From JACRCT01 sp049841135 (GTDB lineage: Bacteria; Myxococcota; Myxococcia; Myxococcales; UBA5297), in NCBI GenBank assembly GCA_049841135.1, contig JASGHK010000005.1, forward strand, positions 1,674,001 to 1,738,000: a stretch of 64,000 bases of DNA, in the 5' to 3' direction. The notes under the pieces were generated by a model, which saw nothing but the letters and a program-made list of their open reading frames with translations, did not search any database and was not told the origin of the DNA. Positions 34,696 to 42,156 of this stretch are shown piece after piece. The translations under genes and the position numbers were made by a program. Positions within the stretch are counted from its first letter, which is position 1. Each line of letters starts with the position of its first letter.

Positions 34696-35880
34696 ATGAA
34701 CGTCCTCGCCCTGACCCTCGCCCTCGTGCTCGCGCAGCCCAGTCCGGAGCCCGTCGCCCGGCCCGCCGACGTCGCCGCGCTGCAGCAGGCGGTCGACGAG
34801 ATGCTGCCGAGCGTCGCCAAGGTCATGGGGATCACCCCGAAGCGGGTCGAAGTGCGAGTCCTCACCAAGAGCGCAGCGATGCGCAAGCTGCGCGAGCCGA
34901 TGCACAGCATCCTCTCGCGCGACTCGATCGAGCGGTTCGCCACGGCGTTCAAGCTCATCCGCCTTCTGCCCCCGGCGACCGACCTCACCCGGGCGGCGGC
35001 CGACGGGCTCACCCGGAACATCGTCGGCTTCTACGACTTCGCCGACCACGTCCTCTACCTGCGCGACGACCAGCCCGCGGTGATGCAGAAGATGATCATT
35101 CCGCACGAGCTGGCGCATGCGCTCCAGGACCAGAAGGTAGGCCTCTTGGACCTCATGCGGTCCGCGAAGACCGAGGACGCGCAGATGGCCATGCTGGCGG
35201 CGGTCGAAGGCAACGCCGAGGCGGTGGCCGAGCGGGTGATGCTCTCCGCGGCGGGCGACGCCAAGGCCCGGCGCAAGCTGATGGAGGACCTCATCGAGGC
35301 GAGCATCTCGGGCGTGGTGAACGAGGACGACGTCTCGCCGTATCTGACGCAGCAAGGCCACTTCCCGTACGAGGCGGGCGCCGCGCTGGTGAAGGCAGTC
35401 GCCACGCGGTCCGACCCGACGGGAGTGTCGCTGCTCACGCGAGTGCCCACCTCGACCGCGCAGGTACTCGACCCGGCCCTCTACAAGAAGGCCGAGCAGC
35501 CCAAGACCGGGACCCTCGGGCTGGTGAAGCTTCTCCCGGGCTCGGAGAGCGTCTTCGAGACCGTGGTGGGGCGGGCCAACATCGAGCTGCTGGGCGTGGG
35601 GGTCGGCAAGGGCTGGCGGGGCGACTGGCTGGAGGTGGCGAAGGTGGGCAAGACCGCCTGCGCGGCCTGGGTCGTGGCATTCAACACCCCTGACCAGGCC
35701 CGCCGCTTCGCCAACATCTACGCCGAGTGGAGCGGCGTGGCGCCCAACACGCGGGCGAGCGCTCCCAACGGCCGCATCATCGGCGTCTCCTACCGCGGCA
35801 GCGTCGCGGTGGTGCTGGAGCAGGTCCCGGAAGGGAAGGCGGACGCGGTGGAGGAGGCCGCGCGCCAGGCACTTCACTGA
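34696..35880 (+). CDS. Secreted HExxH metallopeptidase-like protein
   Basis: 394 residues. A short signal peptide (MNVLALTLALVLAQ), then a helical region, then VGFYDFADHVLYLRDD and the zinc site MIIPHELAHALQDQ (HELAH), with Glu ligand in AAVEGNAEAVAER 33 residues later, as in gluzincins. The C-terminal domain (residues 230-394) has a mixed alpha/beta pattern. It is probably periplasmic or secreted; substrate unknown. The C-terminus GKADAVEEAARQALH is repeated as a remnant 1.2 kb upstream, beside its promoter. Confidence 0.8.
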   Translation: MNVLALTLALVLAQPSPEPVARPADVAALQQAVDEMLPSVAKVMGITPKRVEVRVLTKSAAMRKLREPMHSILSRDSIERFATAFKLIRLLPPATDLTRAAADGLTRNIVGFYDFADHVLYLRDDQPAVMQKMIIPHELAHALQDQKVGLLDLMRSAKTEDAQMAMLAAVEGNAEAVAERVMLSAAGDAKARRKLMEDLIEASISGVVNEDDVSPYLTQQGHFPYEAGAALVKAVATRSDPTGVSLLTRVPTSTAQVLDPALYKKAEQPKTGTLGLVKLLPGSESVFETVVGRANIELLGVGVGKGWRGDWLEVAKVGKTACAAWVVAFNTPDQARRFANIYAEWSGVAPNTRASAPNGRIIGVSYRGSVAVVLEQVPEGKADAVEEAARQALH

Positions 35881-35941
35881 ATTGAACCGGCCGAGCGCTG
35901 CCCACCTGCTGCTGGTGGAGCAGGCGCGACGGCGAGGTTCC

Positions 35942-37207
35942 TTACTTCTGGCACCCGCAGGACTCGGCGCTCTCCTGGCCGCCGCCGGCAGCGGTCGGCA
36001 CCGGATCCGCGCCACAGCCGCATCCGCCGGCCGGCGCCTCGGTCCCCGGAGCACAGCAAGCGGCCGACTCGACCTTCCCGCCAAGCGCGGTGGTCAACGC
36101 GTTGTCCGCCTCGCGCTCCGCGCCGCGCCGGGCCGCGCGGCCGATCTCGGCGGCCACGCGGATCTGGTCCGCGGTGGCGCCGAGCCCGAGGGCCTTGGTG
36201 ACGCTCGGGCCGACGAGGGCGGCGCTGTTGGCGGCGATGGCGGCGGCGACGCCGATGAGCGACTCCAGCGTCGCGCGCTCGGCCCGGAAGGCGGCGTCGA
36301 GCTCGGGGTGCGCGAACTCGCTCCAGGCGAAGGTGGTCATCGCCTGGGTGGCGTTCGCCCGAGCCGCGAGCCCGGCCTCCAGCGCGAGCCGCGTTCCGCG
36401 CTCGCAGGCGCCCGCTTCCTTCGCCCCCTTGGCGAAGCTCCGCGTGCAGGGCTGGCAGCCGGCCGCGATGCCCGCGCCGACGCCGATGAGCTGCTTCTGC
36501 TTGGTGGGAAGGATCTCTGCCGTCGCCATGATGTGCTCCTCGTGCAGGTGGTCGGCCGGTCCGGCCGCGGGAGGCTTCGAACCAGCGCTCCCGACCTGTA
36601 GACGAGGGCTCTCCTGCAAACGATACGCAGGCTCGGCGGGCGGCTCCTTCCGGTCGCAGCACAGCACGTTCTCGTCGTCGCGATAGAAGGAGCAACCGGC
36701 CTCCAGCTCCTGCTTGAGCCGGGCCCGCGCGCGGTGCAGCCGGATCTTGGCGGCGCCGACCGAGGTGCCCAGGACGGCGGCGATCTCCTTGTCCGACAGC
36801 TCCTCGCAGTCGCTCAGGGCCAGCACCGTTCGGTAGCTCTCCGGGAGGCGCTCGAGGAACTCGCCGACGCAGCGGCTCATCTCCTCGCGCACCAGCCGGC
36901 GCTCCTGCGAGATGTCCGCGGACTCGGCCGCCACCTCTTCCTCGGCAGCCGGCGGGTCGGCCGGCTCCTGCACCTGGCCGGCCCGGCTGCGGCGGAAGTC
37001 CCGGGCGGCGTTGGTCGCGATGCGGAACAGCCAGGTGCGCGGGCTCGACTCGCCGCGGAACGTGGGGAGCGCGGCGAGCGCCTTGGTCATCACGCCCTGG
37101 GCGACGTCGTCGGCATCGGCCTCGCCGACGAGCCGGCCGAGGAAGCGCACCAGCTCGCTGCGGTGGTCGCGGAACAGGGCCTCGAAGTCGAGCTTCGGCT
37201 CGCCCAT
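35942..37207 (-). CDS. ECF sigma factor fused to AhpD/CMD-like Cys-rich domain
   Basis: One open frame of 421 residues. Residues 1-185 are an ECF sigma factor: region 2 FEALFRDHRSELVRFLGRLV, DADDVAQGVMTKALAAL, region 4 ESYRTVLALSDCEELSDKEI then AAVLGTSVGAAKIRLHRARA, followed by CSFYRDDENVLCCDRK, a Cys-rich tail. Residues 227-421 are a CMD/AhpD-like domain with a C-x2-C site (AAGCQPCTRSFAKG), ending in CCAPGTE, GGCGCGA and CGCQK. The linker holds GAGGAG then ATG at 36529, so the second part can also be made alone. Its start overlaps the lipoprotein stop 4 bp upstream. Confidence 0.82.
   Translation of the reverse strand: MGEPKLDFEALFRDHRSELVRFLGRLVGEADADDVAQGVMTKALAALPTFRGESSPRTWLFRIATNAARDFRRSRAGQVQEPADPPAAEEEVAAESADISQERRLVREEMSRCVGEFLERLPESYRTVLALSDCEELSDKEIAAVLGTSVGAAKIRLHRARARLKQELEAGCSFYRDDENVLCCDRKEPPAEPAYRLQESPRLQVGSAGSKPPAAGPADHLHEEHIMATAEILPTKQKQLIGVGAGIAAGCQPCTRSFAKGAKEAGACERGTRLALEAGLAARANATQAMTTFAWSEFAHPELDAAFRAERATLESLIGVAAAIAANSAALVGPSVTKALGLGATADQIRVAAEIGRAARRGAEREADNALTTALGGKVESAACCAPGTEAPAGGCGCGADPVPTAAGGGQESAESCGCQK
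36527..36540 (-). promoter_or_regulatory. Internal ribosome site and start of the AhpD-like part
   Basis: On the reverse strand GAGGAGCACATC is followed by ATG GCG at 36529. This is a good site inside the fused frame. It decides whether a 195-residue free CMD-like protein is also made. Confidence 0.55.
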
Positions 37208-37210
37208 TGG

Positions 37211-37624
37211 TCAGTTGCGGCTCAGGGCCGCCCGAACCTGATCCGCTGCGACCTCGCCCTGCAGCATCTCGACGATCGCGCCGTCGTCGGCCAAGAAGTA
37301 CAGGCCGGGCACGGCCATCATCGGGCGCTTGGCCTTGTAGCCCTCGGCGAAGGCTTCCTGCGTGTCCATGTGGATGCGCTCCACCGGAAGCGCCGCACCG
37401 TCGAGCGCTGCCTGCAGCGCCTTCCACGAGGCGTCGATGGCCTTCTGGGTGCACTCGCAGGCGTGCTCCTTGTCGATGAACACCACCTTGGCGACAGGCT
37501 TCGTGGCCGCGGCGGTGGCTGCCGGCGCGCCCGGGGCCGACGGGGCGGGCGGCGTGGTGGCGGGCTTGGTGGTGTTGGAGCAGGCCGCCAATCCCAGCGC
37601 GAGGACGACAACGAGGTGACGCAT
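37211..37624 (-). CDS. Thioredoxin-like lipoprotein
   Basis: 137 residues. Lipoprotein signal LALGLAACSNT, Thr/Pro/Ala linker, then a thioredoxin-like region: VAKVVFIDKEHACECTQKAI has C-x-C in place of the usual CxxC, and VPGLYFLADDGAIVEMLQGE follows (the cis-Pro and beta-hairpin region). It resembles the lipoproteins that accompany CcdA. It overlaps the ECF-fusion start (4-bp gap) and follows ccdA, so it probably receives electrons from CcdA. Confidence 0.75.
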   Translation of the reverse strand: MRHLVVVLALGLAACSNTTKPATTPPAPSAPGAPAATAAATKPVAKVVFIDKEHACECTQKAIDASWKALQAALDGAALPVERIHMDTQEAFAEGYKAKRPMMAVPGLYFLADDGAIVEMLQGEVAADQVRAALSRN

Positions 37625-37638
37625 GGCTTCCTCCAGGC

Positions 37639-38343
37639 TCACTTGAGCCCCTTGTAGCCGAAGTAGACGCCGACCAGGACCACCGCCACGCCGGCGCCGC
37701 GGCGCAGCCACTCGGTGGCCCGGGTGACCTTGCCGGACTCGATGAGCTTCTTCGCGGCGCCCATCGAGGTGCCGGCGACGAGGATGAGCACGCTGTGGCC
37801 CAGGCCGTAGACCAGCAGCAACAGCGCGCCGTAGGGAACCGAGGCGCCGGAGCCGGCGAGGTAGGTCAAAAGGACGATGAGCAGCGGTGCGGCGCAGGGC
37901 GCGCTGACGACGCCGAAGAGCAGCCCCAGGACGAGCGCGCCGACGACGCCGGTCCGGGTGGGCTTGAGCTCGAAGGGCATCGGGATGCTGAAGGGCAAGA
38001 GCCCCGCGAGGTGCAGCCCCATCACCAGGCACACGGCGGCGACGACCCAGTTCCAGACGGAGGAGACGTCGCCGTACAGCTTGCCGGCGAGCGCGGCGAC
38101 GACGCCGAGCACGGTGAAGGTGATCGACAGCCCGAGCACGAAGACGAGCGAGTAGCCGAGCGCCCGCAGCGGGCCGGTGGGCTCGCCCTGGCGCCCGGCG
38201 ACGAAGCTCATCATCAGCGGGATCATCGCCAGCACGCAGGGGTTGGAGGCGGTGAGCAGGCCGCCGACGAACACCGCGGCCACCCCGAGCCAGGGGCTGG
38301 TGTGGATGTACTGGCCGGCGCTGGAGACGAATTGGTCGAGCAT
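37639..38343 (-). CDS. ccdA: CcdA-like transmembrane thiol-electron transporter
   Basis: 234 residues with six membrane segments. It shows both conserved Cys positions of the CcdA/DsbD-beta family: LLTASNPCVLAMIPLMMSF and FGVVSAPCAAPLLIVLLTYL. It carries electrons from cytoplasmic thioredoxin to periplasmic thiol proteins. The flanking thioredoxin-like lipoprotein and the small CxxC protein fit as partners. The frame upstream to 38553 is not real; ATG at 38343 lies 2 bp after the next gene's stop. Confidence 0.88.
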   Translation of the reverse strand: MLDQFVSSAGQYIHTSPWLGVAAVFVGGLLTASNPCVLAMIPLMMSFVAGRQGEPTGPLRALGYSLVFVLGLSITFTVLGVVAALAGKLYGDVSSVWNWVVAAVCLVMGLHLAGLLPFSIPMPFELKPTRTGVVGALVLGLLFGVVSAPCAAPLLIVLLTYLAGSGASVPYGALLLLVYGLGHSVLILVAGTSMGAAKKLIESGKVTRATEWLRRGAGVAVVLVGVYFGYKGLK

Positions 38344-38345
38344 GG

Positions 38346-38588
38346 CTACTTGGCAGCGGTGGCGAGCCAGGTCGCGATCTCGGTGGCGCCGGGGACCCGC
38401 CCGGTGCACCGGACCTGGCCGTCGATGACCAGCGCGGGGGTCATCATCACGCCGAAGGCCATGATCTCCTCGAGCTTCTCGACCTTGGTCAGCGTGGCGG
38501 CGACGCCGGACTGGGAGAGGGCCTTCTCCGTCTCCGCGAACAGCTTCTTGCACTTGGCACAGCCGGGTCCGAGGACCTTGACGTCCAT
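38346..38588 (-). CDS. Small thioredoxin-family protein (CAKC)
   Basis: 80 residues, MDVKVLGPGCAKCKKLFAET with CxxC at 10-13 and the cis-Pro loop VMMTPALVIDG. This is the MTH895/TM0996-like miniature thioredoxin often coded beside ArsP-type permeases and arsenic genes. It could reduce arsenate reductase or pass electrons to CcdA. It is translationally close to ccdA (2 bp) and 16 bp from the permease gene. Confidence 0.88.
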   Translation of the reverse strand: MDVKVLGPGCAKCKKLFAETEKALSQSGVAATLTKVEKLEEIMAFGVMMTPALVIDGQVRCTGRVPGATEIATWLATAAK

Positions 38589-38604
38589 GGGGGCTCCTTG
38601 GCGG

Positions 38605-39663
38605 TCACATGACCAGGTTGAAGAGGTAGCCGACGGCGAGGATGCCGGTGCCGACGACGCCGGCGAAGGTGGCGATGAGCTTGGGTTGCAGGACCTTGCG
38701 CAGGATGACGAACTCGGGGAGCGACAGCCCGATCACCGCCATCATGAACGCCAGCACCGTGCCCAGTGCCGCGCCCTTGCCCAGCAGCGCCTGGACGATG
38801 GGGATGATGCCCGCGGCGTTCGAGTACATGGGGATGCCGATGAGCACCGCCAGCGGCACTGACCACCAGGCGCCCTTGCCCATGATGGAGGCCATGAAGT
38901 CCTGCGGCACGTAGCCGTGGATGCCGGCCCCGACGGCGATGCCCAGCACCACGTAGAGCCAGACCTTGGCGACGATCTCCCGCACCGCCGAGAGCCCGTA
39001 GTCGATGCGCCCGCTCCAGCGGAGCTGCTCATCGGTGCCCGCGGCTGGGCCGGTCTGCATCTGGTAGACCCAGGGCTCGACCCACTTCTCGAGCCGCAGG
39101 CGCCCGATGGTCCAGCCGGCGATGACGGCGATGACGAGGCCGGTGCCCAGGTACAGCGCGGCCACCTTCCAGCCGAACAGGCCGAAGAGCAGCACCAGGG
39201 CCACCTCGTTCACCATCGGCGCGGAGATGAGGAAGGAGAACGTCACGCCGAGCGGCACGCCCGTCGTCACGAAGCCGATGAAGAGCGGCACCGCGGAGCA
39301 GCTGCAGAAGGGGGTCACCACCCCGAGCAGCGCCGCGAGCACGTTGCCCGCCGACTCGCGACGCCCGGCCAGGAGCCTGCGCGTGCGCTCGGCGGTGAAG
39401 AACGAGCGGACGATGCCCACGCCGAAGACGACCGCGGTCAAGAGCAGCAGGACCTTGGGCACCTCGTAGAGGAAGAACTCGACCGCAGCCCCGAGGTGGC
39501 TGCCGCGCTCGAGGCGGAGCAGACCGTAGGTGAGCCACGCGGCGACGCCCGCGACCAACCGGTAGACGAGCCACCACGCCACGAGCCCCGCCCCGACGAG
39601 GGCCGGTTTGAGCCAGGGGGTGTCTGCGCGCCGCGGCGCGACGGCTGTCGAGGGCTGGTTCAC
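38605..39663 (-). CDS. arsP: ArsP-type permease (DUF318 family)
   Basis: 352 residues, eight to ten membrane segments. The hallmark TPFCSCSAVPLFIGFVTTG carries the Cys-x-Cys motif of the family, and PMVNEVALVLLF and MYSNAAGIIPIVQALLGKG are also conserved. Known members export trivalent methylarsenite or roxarsone(III). With two ArsM enzymes nearby this is a sensible exporter for methylated arsenic, though some DUF318 proteins handle copper or zinc. The start is GTG at 39663. It is the first gene of the leftward operon after the ArsR at 39714. Confidence 0.85.
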   Translation of the reverse strand: MNQPSTAVAPRRADTPWLKPALVGAGLVAWWLVYRLVAGVAAWLTYGLLRLERGSHLGAAVEFFLYEVPKVLLLLTAVVFGVGIVRSFFTAERTRRLLAGRRESAGNVLAALLGVVTPFCSCSAVPLFIGFVTTGVPLGVTFSFLISAPMVNEVALVLLFGLFGWKVAALYLGTGLVIAVIAGWTIGRLRLEKWVEPWVYQMQTGPAAGTDEQLRWSGRIDYGLSAVREIVAKVWLYVVLGIAVGAGIHGYVPQDFMASIMGKGAWWSVPLAVLIGIPMYSNAAGIIPIVQALLGKGAALGTVLAFMMAVIGLSLPEFVILRKVLQPKLIATFAGVVGTGILAVGYLFNLVM

Positions 39664-39713
39664 GACGTTTCCCTGCTTGGCGCTCTGGCCAAGCTTCCGC
39701 GAAAGGGGACGGG

Positions 39714-40022
39714 TCAGGTCCCGGTCTTGGCCTTCGGAGCGGCCTCCTGGATCACCGCCTCGACGCAGTCGAAGAACCGCAGGATGCAGGGCACGCGCAG
39801 GCGGTAGAAGACCTGCAGCCCCTGCCGCCGGTCGAGGACCAGCCCTGCGGACTTCATCAGCGAAAGGTGCTTGGACACCGTGGACATGTCCGCGCCGACC
39901 AGCTTCTGCAGCTCGCAGACGCAGCGCTCTCCCTCGGAGAGCGCGTCGATCATCTGCAGCCGGCTCGGGTGCGCCATCGCCTTGATGACCTTCGCGCGGC
40001 GAACGTAGTCAGGGCGGCTCAT
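39714..40022 (-). CDS. arsR: ArsR family regulator, leftward operon
   Basis: 102 residues: MSRPDYVRRAKVIKAMAHPS, then DALSEGERCVCELQKLVGAD (CVC As(III) site in helix 3) and MSTVSKHLSLMKSAGLVLD (recognition helix). Additional Cys at the C-terminus (VPCILRFFDCVEA). The ELQKLVG helix with CVC places metal binding beside the DNA-reading helix. The ATG at 40022 is only about 6 bp downstream of the operator 40028-40045. It begins the ArsP-Trx-CcdA operon. Confidence 0.9.
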   Translation of the reverse strand: MSRPDYVRRAKVIKAMAHPSRLQMIDALSEGERCVCELQKLVGADMSTVSKHLSLMKSAGLVLDRRQGLQVFYRLRVPCILRFFDCVEAVIQEAAPKAKTGT

Positions 40023-40027
40023 GAGTG

Positions 40028-40045
40028 TTTGGCAGTATCGCCAAA
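40028..40045. promoter_or_regulatory. ArsR-type operator of the leftward operon
   Basis: TTTGGC-N6-GCCAAA, a perfect 6-bp inverted repeat with a 6-nt spacer. Its centre is the predicted -10 box. Confidence 0.75.
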
Positions 40046-40061
40046 TAACGGTGAAGGTCAA
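40034..40061 (-). promoter_or_regulatory. Sigma-70-type promoter of the leftward ars operon
   Basis: On the reverse strand TTGACC (40061-40056), 16-bp spacer, GATACT (40039-40034). The predicted start lies about 5 nt before the ATG at 40022. Confidence 0.65.
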
Positions 40062-40116
40062 GGCACGGGGTTCCGGTGGGTCGGCGAAGCGCCATGGAGC
40101 GGGCGAGGGGGAAGGT

Positions 40117-40152
40117 TTGACCGGCCCACGAAAGTTATCGTAGAAGCACGAT
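40117..40152 (+). promoter_or_regulatory. Promoter and operator of the rightward ars operon
   Basis: TTGACC at 40117-40122 is a -35-like box; TAGAAG (40141-40146) or GTAGAA would be -10. ATCGT-N6-ACGAT (40137-40152) is a perfect inverted repeat that ends in the regulator's ATG at 40151. Confidence 0.6.
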
Positions 40153-40522
40153 GGTTTTGGCCGAGGGCCCCACGATGGCAGCCAAGAGAGCCGCTCCCGA
40201 AGTCTGCTACCCGCAGCAGGACCGCCAGCCCGACCTCCGGCCGATCGAGGGCAAGGACGCCGACGACGACCTGGCGCTGCTGACCAAAGCCGTCGGCCAC
40301 CCGGCGCGCGTGCAGATCCTCCGGCTGCTGTCCCGGCAGGTGGCCTGCGTCTGCGGCGACATCGTCAGCGAGCTGCCGCTGGCCCAGTCGACCGTCTCGC
40401 AGCACCTCAAGGTGCTCAAGGACGCGGGCCTCATCGACGGAGAGATCGACGGGCCGCGCGTCTGCTACTGCGTCAACCAGCGGGCGCTGCGGCGCCTGAA
40501 GGCTCTCGTCGCGAGCCTTTGA
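40151..40522 (+). CDS. arsR: ArsR family regulator, rightward operon
   Basis: 123 residues. wHTH with AVGHPARVQILRLLSRQVAC, VCGDIVSELPLAQSTVSQHL and KVLKDAGLIDGEIDGPRVCY. Its CVCGDIV corresponds to the ELCVCDL As(III) site. An extra Cys pair, CYC, is in the wing. The N-terminal 25 residues (ATG 40151) may be partly untranslated, with a second ATG at 40175; a leaderless start at 40151 fits the promoter. It heads ACR3-ArsC-ArsM-rhodanese, 25 bp upstream of ACR3. Confidence 0.9.
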   Translation: MVLAEGPTMAAKRAAPEVCYPQQDRQPDLRPIEGKDADDDLALLTKAVGHPARVQILRLLSRQVACVCGDIVSELPLAQSTVSQHLKVLKDAGLIDGEIDGPRVCYCVNQRALRRLKALVASL

Positions 40523-40546
40523 CCACGACCGCAGGAGGGAAACCCT

Positions 40547-41668
40547 ATGAGTGACCAAGCCAAGGGCGTCGTCGGCAAGCTCTCGTTCCTCGACCGCTAC
40601 CTCACGCTCTGGATCTTCCTGGCCATGGGCGTCGGCGTGGGGATGGGCTACCTCGTCCCCGGCGTCGTGCCGATGCTCGACAAGCTGTCGGTGGGGACGA
40701 CCTCCATCCCCATCGCGGTGGGCCTCATCCTGATGATGTACCCGCCGCTGGCGAAGGTCCGCTACGAGGAGATGGGCCAGGTCTTCCGCAACAAGAAGGT
40801 CCTGGCGCTCTCGCTGATCCAGAACTGGGTCCTGGGGCCGGTGCTGATGTTCGGGCTGGCCGTCCTCTTCCTGCGCGACAAGCCCGAGTACATGGTGGGC
40901 CTGATGATGATCGGCCTGGCGCGCTGCATCGCCATGGTCATCGTCTGGAACGAGCTGGCCAAGGGCGACACCGAGTACTGCGCGGGCCTGGTGGCCTTCA
41001 ACTCGCTCTTCCAGGTGCTCTTCTTCTCGGTCTACGCCTGGTTCTTCGTGGCGTTCCTGCCGGCGAAGCTCGGGCTGCAGGGCGCGACCATCGAGACCAT
41101 CGAGAAGATCACCATCGGCGAGATCGCCAAGAGCGTCTTCGTCTACCTGGGCATCCCCTTCCTGGCCGGCGTCGCCTCGCGCTTCGGCTTCCGGGCGCTC
41201 AAGGGCGAGGACTGGTACCGCAAGAGCTACATCCCGAAGATCAGCCCCATCACGCTGGTCGCGCTGCTCTTCACCATCGTGGTGATGTTCTCGCTCAAGG
41301 GCGAGACCATCGTGCAGCTGCCGCTCGACGTGCTGCGCATCGCCGTCCCGCTGCTCATCTACTTCGTGGTGATGTTCCTGTTCTCGTTCTGGATGAGCAA
41401 GAAGGTGGGCGCGACCTACGCGCAGTCGGCCACGCTCTCCTTCACCGCCTCGTCCAACAACTTCGAGCTCGCCATCGCCGTCGCCGTCGCCACCTTCGGC
41501 ATCCACCATGGCGCGGCGTTCGCCGCGGTCATCGGCCCGCTCGTCGAGGTTCCGGCGCTCATCGGACTGGTCAACGTCGCGCTCTGGATCCAGCGAAGGT
41601 ACTTCCCGAACGACACGTCCAAGCTCGGCGCGGTCGAGAGCTGCGCGGGCGAGGCGAAGGCCGGCTGA
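40547..41668 (+). CDS. acr3: Arsenite efflux carrier ACR3
   Basis: 373 residues, about ten membrane segments. MIGLARCIAMVIVWNELAKG contains the essential Cys of Acr3, next to GDTEYCAGLVAFNSLFQ, and VPALIGLVNVALWIQRRYF is the conserved last segment. It exports As(III) (and perhaps Sb(III)) by proton motive force. AGGAGG then ATG at 40547. It lies 2 bp before arsC. Confidence 0.95.
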   Translation: MSDQAKGVVGKLSFLDRYLTLWIFLAMGVGVGMGYLVPGVVPMLDKLSVGTTSIPIAVGLILMMYPPLAKVRYEEMGQVFRNKKVLALSLIQNWVLGPVLMFGLAVLFLRDKPEYMVGLMMIGLARCIAMVIVWNELAKGDTEYCAGLVAFNSLFQVLFFSVYAWFFVAFLPAKLGLQGATIETIEKITIGEIAKSVFVYLGIPFLAGVASRFGFRALKGEDWYRKSYIPKISPITLVALLFTIVVMFSLKGETIVQLPLDVLRIAVPLLIYFVVMFLFSFWMSKKVGATYAQSATLSFTASSNNFELAIAVAVATFGIHHGAAFAAVIGPLVEVPALIGLVNVALWIQRRYFPNDTSKLGAVESCAGEAKAG

Positions 41669-41670
41669 CC

Positions 41671-42156
41671 ATGAGCGAGATCGCGGGCGAAGCCTGGAAG
41701 GCCGACTTGGAAGCCATCCGTGCGGCTCGCCCGCGGCACTTCCTGTTTCTGTGCGTCGCCAACTCGGCGCGCAGCCAGATGGCCGAGGGAATCGCCCGCT
41801 CGCTGGCACCGGCCGGCGTGCAGGTCTCGTCGGCCGGCTCGGCGCCGACCAAGGTCCGACCTCAGGCCATGGCGGCGCTCCGCGAGATCGGGATCGACCT
41901 CTCGACGCACGTGGCCAAGCACGTCAGCGCCATCGACCCCAAGTCGGTCGACGTGGTGGTGACGCTGTGCGGCGAAGAGGAGTGCCCGCTGTTCCTGGGC
42001 AAGGCGCTGCGCGTGCACTGGGGCCTGCCGGATCCCGCGGCGGTCACCGGTTCCGAGGAGGCGCAGCTCGACGCCTTCCGGAAGGTCAGGGACGAACTAT
42101 CGCGGCGGCTCGGAGCGCTGTTCTCGAGCTGGCCCACCAAGGAGGAGAACCGATGA
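41671..42156 (+). CDS. arsC: Arsenate reductase, thioredoxin-coupled low-MW phosphatase type
   Basis: 161 residues. P-loop LCVANSARSQMAEG (C-x5-R), the loop with the second and third Cys VTLCGEEECP, and HWGLPDPA. The extra N-terminal 25 residues precede the P-loop. It reduces arsenate to arsenite for ACR3, and is recycled by thioredoxin; the small CAKC protein could serve. The stop overlaps the ATG of arsM2 (ATGA at 42153-42156), so translation is coupled. Confidence 0.95.
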   Translation: MSEIAGEAWKADLEAIRAARPRHFLFLCVANSARSQMAEGIARSLAPAGVQVSSAGSAPTKVRPQAMAALREIGIDLSTHVAKHVSAIDPKSVDVVVTLCGEEECPLFLGKALRVHWGLPDPAAVTGSEEAQLDAFRKVRDELSRRLGALFSSWPTKEENR

